Assembly: GCA_009731375.1 (NCBI GenBank)
Contig: BJOX01000035.1
Span: 345,117 to 379,444 of the forward strand
Direction: 5' to 3'
DNA from: Paulinella micropora
Lineage: Eukaryota; Cercozoa; Imbricatea; Euglyphida
DNA length: 34,328 nucleotides
The first letter of the stretch is position 1, and each line of letters begins with the position of its first letter. This document shows, piece by piece, positions 29,025 to 34,328 of the stretch. The notes below the pieces were generated by a model. It had not been told where the DNA came from, ran no database searches, and saw only the letters and a list, made by a program, of their open reading frames with translations. Both the position numbers and the translations under genes were made by a program.

Positions 29025-30307
29025 TCACCAGCCAAGGCCTATGGCCCGACAACATCATTCCACATAGAGCTCATGGTTGGGACTACCCTCGAGTGGAACG
29101 AGCGTTGCTACGCACGGCAGACGACGCACGTGGGACTTACGAGATCCCACCACCTGTGGACCACATCCATTGGAGATCTGCGGACCGCATGGCCCTCCCA
29201 TTCACGGAGTACTACAACTTCATTGCGAACCCGCTTTTGGCGCGCACCTTCATTCCTTGGGAAGCACTGGCGGGCTTAACATGGAACCCATACCAGAGCG
29301 CATCATCGAGTTCTGCAACAGGCTCCTCATCGAGTTCGTCATCGAGCTCTTCATCGAGTTCATCGACGAGCACAACTTTGAGCACAACTTCGAGCACAAC
29401 TTCGAGCACAACTTTGAGCACAACTTCGAGTTCGTCTTCGAGTTTGTCTTCGAGTTCGTCGTCAACAATAGTGCCCGCACGCACCCGTGTGAGTCAGACC
29501 TACATACGTACCGACCCTCGCCAGATGTATGGAAGAACTCCTTGGGGCAACCAAACCGTTCATTTTGTTGATGAAACATACGGCCTTAGTCGCGACAGAC
29601 CTACGCACCTCATGCAACACTATTGGCCGCCTCGTAACATGCCCCATGAGATGGATTCTGCTACATATAGCGACATCACGTTGGGAATGTCTCTTCTTTC
29701 CCAAGGCGAGGAATGCAAAGGAGTTGTCAACATGGAAGCCCTTTGCCTACTCAGAGTCACGGAACGCACAAAGGCACGTCTTCTTCACGATCATCCCCCG
29801 CAAGGACGTAAGAAGGAGGACGTGGAGAAGATTCTGAACCAACCGAAAGGCGCACCCACGATGAAGAAATTCTTGGAAACTAACTTGAATGCCACCATCC
29901 TTCACTTGGGCCCGGCACATGGACGACGCACGGCACAACTTGTGTGTACGGCCCTCGTCGGCCGCCAAGTGAAACCAACCGGGAACGTGGACTACTTCTG
30001 CTCCGGCATGGCATATCATAACAGACTCGGACCCTGGGGATACAAAGTGTCGTCGTACCTAGGACTCATTGTCGATGCCTCCCCAAGAACGGCACCCCGA
30101 GACACCATCATGGACGCGCTTTCCGAAGGTGAGTTACTTTTTCAGTGGAGCTGCATGGAAACTCCGACCACCGGCCAATACACCATGGCCCCGGCATTTG
30201 GCACCTCAGAGTACCAAGCTACTCGTTCAGGCTACCAACACGAGAACGCTGCTTCGCACTTCAGCACTACTTCCACCGACTCCCTTGCATTGATCCCATC
30301 TGGCTAA
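28844..30307 (+). CDS. Unknown 487-aa protein with central poly-Ser/Thr
   Basis: The longest open frame of the unknown block. The first 150 residues are Trp/Tyr/Pro-rich and look folded (DTDLWIVKEVYANYFPTLGS, HVGYWIPEQMITSQGLWPDN). A Ser/Thr run of about 50 residues (29295-29466) is coded by TCG/TCA/AGT/AGC mixtures and GAGCACAACTTC repeats. A second folded part follows (RTDPRQMYGRTPWGNQTVHF, TMKKFLETNLNATILHL). Its N-terminus overlaps the end of the previous frame, so the start may not be real. No homologous family is recognised, and there is no membrane segment. Confidence 0.5.
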   Translation: MGTSAFGPAPEEEKEAPTTDTDLWIVKEVYANYFPTLGSVCFAGTYSRCPHVGYWIPEQMITSQGLWPDNIIPHRAHGWDYPRVERALLRTADDARGTYEIPPPVDHIHWRSADRMALPFTEYYNFIANPLLARTFIPWEALAGLTWNPYQSASSSSATGSSSSSSSSSSSSSSTSTTLSTTSSTTSSTTLSTTSSSSSSLSSSSSSTIVPARTRVSQTYIRTDPRQMYGRTPWGNQTVHFVDETYGLSRDRPTHLMQHYWPPRNMPHEMDSATYSDITLGMSLLSQGEECKGVVNMEALCLLRVTERTKARLLHDHPPQGRKKEDVEKILNQPKGAPTMKKFLETNLNATILHLGPAHGRRTAQLVCTALVGRQVKPTGNVDYFCSGMAYHNRLGPWGYKVSSYLGLIVDASPRTAPRDTIMDALSEGELLFQWSCMETPTTGQYTMAPAFGTSEYQATRSGYQHENAASHFSTTSTDSLALIPSG

Positions 30308-30615
30308 AGACCACCGCGACGGACTCCTATTACGACATCCAAGGTAGGCCAGTACGCGAGCGCAGCTACCTATGCACAGTCGACCTCCCTCGGAACTATT
30401 TCAACCAGAGCTCCCTGACCATTTACTACATGAATAGGGGCGACGGAAAGTTCTTCGACAACATCCTCACAGACAACTGGAGTGGATTAAGGCGAGGAAT
30501 AGAAATTACCAGAGGCATGTTCACGCTAGGAAGCCATCGGAGGAACGCCCGCCGACACCTCGCTAACTACCTTCGAACGTGCCCGAACTGGATCGATCCA
30601 CAGCAACCTGACTAG
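30302..30615 (+). pseudogene. Unknown fragment following the 487-aa ORF
   Basis: The frame (part of an ORF from 30145) is protein-like from about 30302: WLKTTATDSYYDIQGRPVRE, YLCTVDLPRNYFNQ and RGMFTLGSHRRNARRHLANY, ending TAG. RGMF...RRHLANYLR recalls PGMF...LRTDMRLKIL in the repeat at 31650, so it may be an older copy of the same repeat. Confidence 0.4.
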
Positions 30616-30660
30616 TCTATCAAATGGCTTACTACATTCTAATGGGCCCCATACGAAAAC

Positions 30661-31076
30661 GTGGAATGGATAATAGCCCAAACCGCTATCTATCTCATCG
30701 CCAGTCACACCGGCAAACGCTACAGCCGCGAAATCCACGTAGTCCATCATCCTACGGGCACTTACCGTTGTAAGTACGACATCGCCAACCCGTTTTCGAG
30801 AGAAAAGCGTTTGAAAGGTTACCCTGTTGGCGTTCCATGCGTTCGCAAAGAAACCAACTTCCACCCGAATCCCCACATCCGGATATGGGAGGCGGGAAAC
30901 GCACTCGCGGCACAGCCGGTGGAATCATTAGACACACTCCTACGGGACGCTGGCTCAACTTGAAGTCAACCGAGACTGCCGAGCGCCTACGTCTATTCTA
31001 CTGCGAAATGAAGATGTTTACGTCGGACATTGAGGCAGAGACCCTCCTGAATCTGCCTCTCCCAGTCCACACTTAA
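30661..31076 (+). pseudogene. Unknown fragments between poly-Ser ORFs
   Basis: A 100-codon frame (30661-30963; AQTAIYLIASHTGKRYSREI, KGYPVGVPCVRKETNFHPNP) is followed in another frame by LNLKSTETAERLRLFYCEMK to 31076. Composition is protein-like but broken. The PVGVPCVRK segment weakly resembles PDGLFAFRA of the downstream repeat. Confidence 0.35.
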
Positions 31077-31080
31077 AAGT

Positions 31081-31323
31081 TTGAGCCCACTGGAAACACG
31101 CGGACACTACCGCATCGGTTTCCCCCAAGGTATGTTCATCGACCCGGGATTTGACGTGACGCTGAAGCCACAAGGACGGCCCGGAACACCAGGATCCAGC
31201 ACGTATCCGATTGACGTGGACGCAAGCGAAGACGCAGCATTCGCTGCAGTGTCCAGCTCTAGCAGTTCGAGCTCCAGTACGAGCTCTAGCTCGGGCCCTG
31301 CACCCGCCAACACTCCGGTGTAG
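31081..31323 (+). pseudogene. Fragment with poly-Ser tail
   Basis: TRGHYRIGFPQGMFIDPGFD is followed by a Ser run coded by AGCTCTAGCAGTTCGAGC-type mixed codons (31254-31293) and TAG. It probably joins the next frame by a frameshift. Confidence 0.35.
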
Positions 31324-32800
31324 CCCCGCTTCCGCTTCACGACCTTTCATGTACGTTGCTCCAAGCTCTTCTCTTGCCCCTACGACGCCCCGAGTGGCAA
31401 GGACAGCCTGTAACCCCGGACAGCCGGCTCCGCACCGGAGACCAGACGACGACGACGACGAGACAAAACCGGACTCGCCCCCGGCAGGTAGCCAACCACC
31501 TACGGCCACATCTTCATCGTCATCGTCTTCCTCAACTGCGGCGACATCGCCGTCCCACGCCATGCTCCTACGTTCCCGACCAAGACAACAAGCGGAATTG
31601 CTCGAAACGAAGTACGCTCCCCTCGAACCAGCCCCTCAGCCTATCTACCCAGGTATGTTCCGTCTTGCTGCCATCAATCACTATCTACGAACGGACATGC
31701 GCCTTAAGATTTTGAAACAGCTCAATCTTTACGCACATGGACTGGATTTGTTGCGTCTCCTCCCACTCAACGCGGCTACAGCCTACCTTACGGACAAGCT
31801 AGACCCGGATCAACAACGCTACCTCTGGTACAACTTGGCACATTGGATCGATGTCGGACAACGTACGGGTAAACCTTTTCTCCAACGCGATCTAAACTTC
31901 GACGCCGGTACCCGACAAGATCTTCCTGATGGCCTCTTTGCCTTCCGCGCTTCACGTAAAGCATGCCTTACGCCCCATTTACCATGGTGTATTTGCACAG
32001 CTAAACACTGCGCAGGTAGCAAGCCCTCCCATCTACCTACACAGCCATCATTTCGGCTTTCCGCTATTAACCCCAGCCTTTACATCTACTTACGACGGGA
32101 GATCCTTTCGGAACTCAACTACTTCAGCAACTGCGGCCTCATCATCCCGTAGTCTTTGGATCGCGCTTTCTTCAACGCATCAGGAGCCATCAACGGTGTG
32201 GCAAGCGTCAAAGACAAAGAGCGCGTTTGGCAGAAGCTCGCTGAACTAGTCTACAAGGGGAAATATAGTGTGGATCCTGTCTGGTATTCAATAGATACTA
32301 TGCCATCGCTTGACATCAACCAGTTCGCTTACAATGTCCCCGACGGCATCTTCGCATGGCAAGCACTTCACCCCGACAGGACTCATCAACCGTGGTGTAA
32401 GTGCGCCTACGGCGATTCCCTTCACGTCGACACTACTGGCGCTACTGGGACACGCAAGCCTAAACCGAAACCAGCTCGACCAGCTTTCAACAGTAGTCTT
32501 GGTAGCCGCCCCCGCTACAAGCAGAACCGCAAACATGCCCAACGCGCCAGGCGGACCCGATATCCGCTGGCCGGCGATGGCAAGTATCAACCCGACCGGG
32601 TATATCGGACCAGCCAACAGGGCCACACTGCACATTATGGTCAGACAGCCCCTCGGCCCGTCCAGAACCAGAATTACAATCCACCTCCGCGCCCACAGCA
32701 TCGTTTTGCGGCTCCAACGCAGCGCCACCACTTCTATATGTATGCTCGGTCTGGTACCGGACAACAACAGCGATTGAATACCAAACAGGGTCGGGCGTGA
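31211..32800 (+). pseudogene. Poly-Ser protein with two copies of a ~160-residue repeat, one amber stop
   Basis: Open from 31211 to TAG at 32150, and the same frame continues to TGA at 32800. After an Asp/Pro/Ser-rich lead with a poly-Ser run (31507-31545) come two related units. Unit 1 has FRLAAINHYLRTDMRLKILK, LPDGLFAFRASRK and LPWCICTAKHC. Unit 2 has FRLSAINPSLYIYLRREILS, VPDGIFAWQALHP and QPWCKCAYGD. The C-terminus is Arg/Gln/Tyr-rich and basic. The PxGxFA...PWCxC pattern might bind metal, but this is inference. No known family. Confidence 0.5.
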
Positions 32801-32860
32801 CCACCAAATCTGGAGCACTCTCCAGACACCGCCCTATTCTTACCGCCTGATCCTTCCACC

Positions 32861-33094
32861 ATGGCTCTTCCCCACCGGGAAGTCACAGTTCTCGCTGTAA
32901 AGGATCCTCCATACTTCGATCCCGCCATGGCAGAATTCGCTGCAACATGCCCGGACCCGCGCATGCTTTACTGTACGGCAACTACGGTTAGTGGAACACA
33001 GACCACCCCGTGGCTTCTCATCTCTGAGAGGCTTTGCCGCGACTTTCTAGACAAACAGGCCGCCAAGCTTACCGACGCCCAAATACTCACCTGA
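32861..33094 (+). pseudogene. Short ORF upstream of the RT remnant
   Basis: 77 codons (MALPHREVTVLAVKDPPYFD, PWLLISERLCRDFLDKQAAK) ending TGA. The pol frame takes over at about 33080, so this is probably the N-terminal flank of pol broken by a frameshift. Confidence 0.4.
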
Positions 33095-33398
33095 AGTCGT
33101 CAACTCCGACCTCACTGCAGAACAACAACGACTTCTATGAGCACTCCTCGGAGAATTCGACGATGTCTTCGAAGACAAAGCAGGTGTCTTCAACCACACT
33201 GTTGTGTCGCTCATCCTCAAACCGGGAGCTAAACCAATTGCGGTGCAATGCCCACATTGGACTCCGGCGGTATACCAACACCTCAAAGGTTGGGTGATGG
33301 ACGTTCTTACAGCTGGCCTCTGGTCCATGGCTACTGCAAATTGTGCCCGGGCTAGTCGAGCCTGCCCTGTGGGAAAGTTTGAAGACTTATCAAAATAG
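33081..33398 (+). pseudogene. Truncated RT N-terminal region of the second element
   Basis: The frame reads LTAEQQRLL, TGA (33138-33140), ALLGEFDDVFEDKAGVFNHT and then LILKPGAKPIAVQ. This is the typical segment just before RT in Ty3/gypsy pol (LT.EQ...L..LL.EF.DVF....G). It continues HLKGWVMDVLTAGLWSMA, where the usual GIIEPS.SP segment would be. Homology then fades and it stops at TAG 33398. No palm, RNase H or integrase follows. Confidence 0.7.
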
Positions 33399-33599
33399 GT
33401 AGGTTTACGACAAATGGCCTTCGTTTAAGACGCAAGGGGGTAGGCCTGCTTTCGACCAGTGGCGCTTTTTTGACATTGAAGATACAGGCTTTTTCACGTT
33501 ACTTGCGGGTATGTCTTAAGTTTGAGACGGGCCGTTTCCACTCCCCGTGAAGTTCACAGGGGTCTGTGACTGCAAAAATATATCTGCACCTACAGTTCA
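33399..33599. other. Unique spacer, nothing recognised
   Basis: About 200 bases after the RT remnant. I looked for an LTR here that would match sequence near 11400-11810 or 24063-24300 and found none by eye. Confidence 0.5.
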
Positions 33600-33821
33600 C
33601 ATTTTTTCTACGTCCCCCTTTCTTTCTTCTTTTCTTTGTGTGTATCTCTTTCTTTCTTGATATTCTTTCTTGCATCTGGATCCGAATCCATTCCTTCTTT
33701 CCAATCCTTTACACTTTATTTCTCTTTCTTCCTTCGACTTCCTTTCACCAATCTTCTCCCGTCTATAGCTATCCAGTTTTCTTTCCTCTTTTCCCCTCTT
33801 TCTTTCTTTCTTTCTTTCTTC

Positions 33822-33852
<31 letters not shown>

Positions 33853-34243
33853 GTTTCCTCGTTCTCATTTCAATGTCATTTCTTCCCTCTACTTACCGTG
33901 CTTTCTAGCTTTTCCTTCTTTCTTTTTCTTTTCTTTCTCTTCTCAATTAATACTCTTCTGTCTGTCTGTCTGTCTGTCTGTCTGTGTCATGTGCGTGTGT
34001 GTCTGTCTGTCTGTCGACGTCTGTCTGTGTGTGTCTGTCTGTCTGTCTATCTGCCTGTCTATCTGCCTGTCTATGTGTGCCCATGCGAGTGTATGTGTGT
34101 GAAAAAGTGAGTGAGTGAGTGGGTGGGTGGATGGGTGGTGGGTGGGTATGTGGGTGAGTGAGTGAGGGAGTGAGGGAGTGAGTGAGTGAGTGAGTGAGTA
34201 AGTGAGTGAGTGAGTGAGTGAGTGAAGTGAATGTGATTATGAG

Positions 34244-34319
<76 letters not shown>

Positions 34320-34328
34320 CCCAGGGCC
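33600..34328. repeat. Pyrimidine-rich and tetranucleotide repeats: (CTTT)n, (GTCT)n, (GTGA)n, (CT)n, poly-C
   Basis: TTTC-rich sequence with (CTTT)n at 33798-33846, (TGTC)n at 33958-34080, (GTGA)n and (GGTG)n at 34105-34225, (CT)n at 34248-34287 and a C-run to 34318. Frames encode only Phe/Ser/Leu or Cys/Val/Ser repeats. Confidence 0.92.

Larger units (their letters stand above)
24063..33398 (+). mobile_element. Second, decayed Ty3/gypsy-like element (internal region only)
   Basis: Plus-strand coding from a Ser/Thr/Pro-rich Gag, a zinc knuckle and possible protease, then 5 kb of unknown poly-Ser ORFs, to a truncated RT N-terminus. No LTR pair was found. It begins right after the 3' LTR of the first element, so its own 5' end may lie under or before that insertion. 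Plus-strand base use (C-rich, pyrimidine third positions) contrasts with the purine-rich first element, so the two are not copies of one family. The start coordinate is only an outer limit. Confidence 0.7.

Noticed and set aside
13379-33140. Stop-codon reassignment as an explanation for the in-frame stops
   Set aside because: TAA, TAG and TGA all occur in frame, frameshifts accompany them, and the host gene ends in a normal TAA. Decay or sequence error is simpler.

Overview
The window is nuclear DNA of a eukaryote. It has a spliced gene with many short exons, GT-AG introns, very long microsatellites and two Ty3/gypsy-type LTR retroelements. There is no bacterial-style gene packing and no RNA gene I can defend. 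The host looks like an alga or another protist with repeat-inflated introns, but I cannot name it from sequence alone. Runs of N at 1632-1748, 4905-4914, 6163-6312, 9377-9426 and 9707-9716 lie inside or beside poly-G/poly-C and (CT)n/(GA)n tracts.

Layout. Bases 1-2204 are mostly GA, GT, GAA and GATA microsatellites. Bases 2205-2700 hold a cluster of palindromic repeats around the core CAGCCCTGAATTC. Bases 3868-10276 (+) carry one host gene. I reassembled its exons by splice phase. It encodes a membrane zinc metalloprotease of family M50 (site-2-protease type), with HEFAH in one exon and a YPL(D) motif at an exon junction. Its long acidic N-terminus repeats DFxxP and DPF/NPF motifs. The exon expected to hold the third zinc ligand appears to be lost in an assembly gap. 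The introns are built from simple repeats, and one contains a roughly 1 kb GATA/GGATA inverted-repeat region. Bases 10277-11810 are gene-free.

Bases 11816-24062 are a 12.2 kb LTR retrotransposon with short LTRs (164 and 158 bp, TATG...AACA) and a 4-5 bp target duplication (ACGTG). After a 1.3 kb leader it has four small, highly charged ORFs, then gag-protease, then pol (RT, RNase H, integrase, GPY/F-like tail), one more accessory ORF and a 2 kb repeat-rich 3' region. A short motif, (C)CCTACTTTAGG(T), occurs in the LTR leader and again just upstream of at least four ORFs. This is the most unusual signal in the window. Pol is disabled by a 277 bp tandem duplication in RT, several frameshifts and a deletion of the integrase catalytic Glu segment.

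Bases 24063-33398 are a second, different and decayed element. It has a Ser/Thr/Pro-rich Gag with a C-X2-C-X14-H-X4-C knuckle, a possible protease, and about 5 kb of poly-serine-bearing ORFs of unknown function, including an internal repeat with a P[DV]G[LI]FA...PWCxC motif. It ends in a truncated RT N-terminus. The first element may have inserted into or beside it. Bases 33399-34328 are non-coding and end in tetranucleotide repeats, (CT)n and poly-C.
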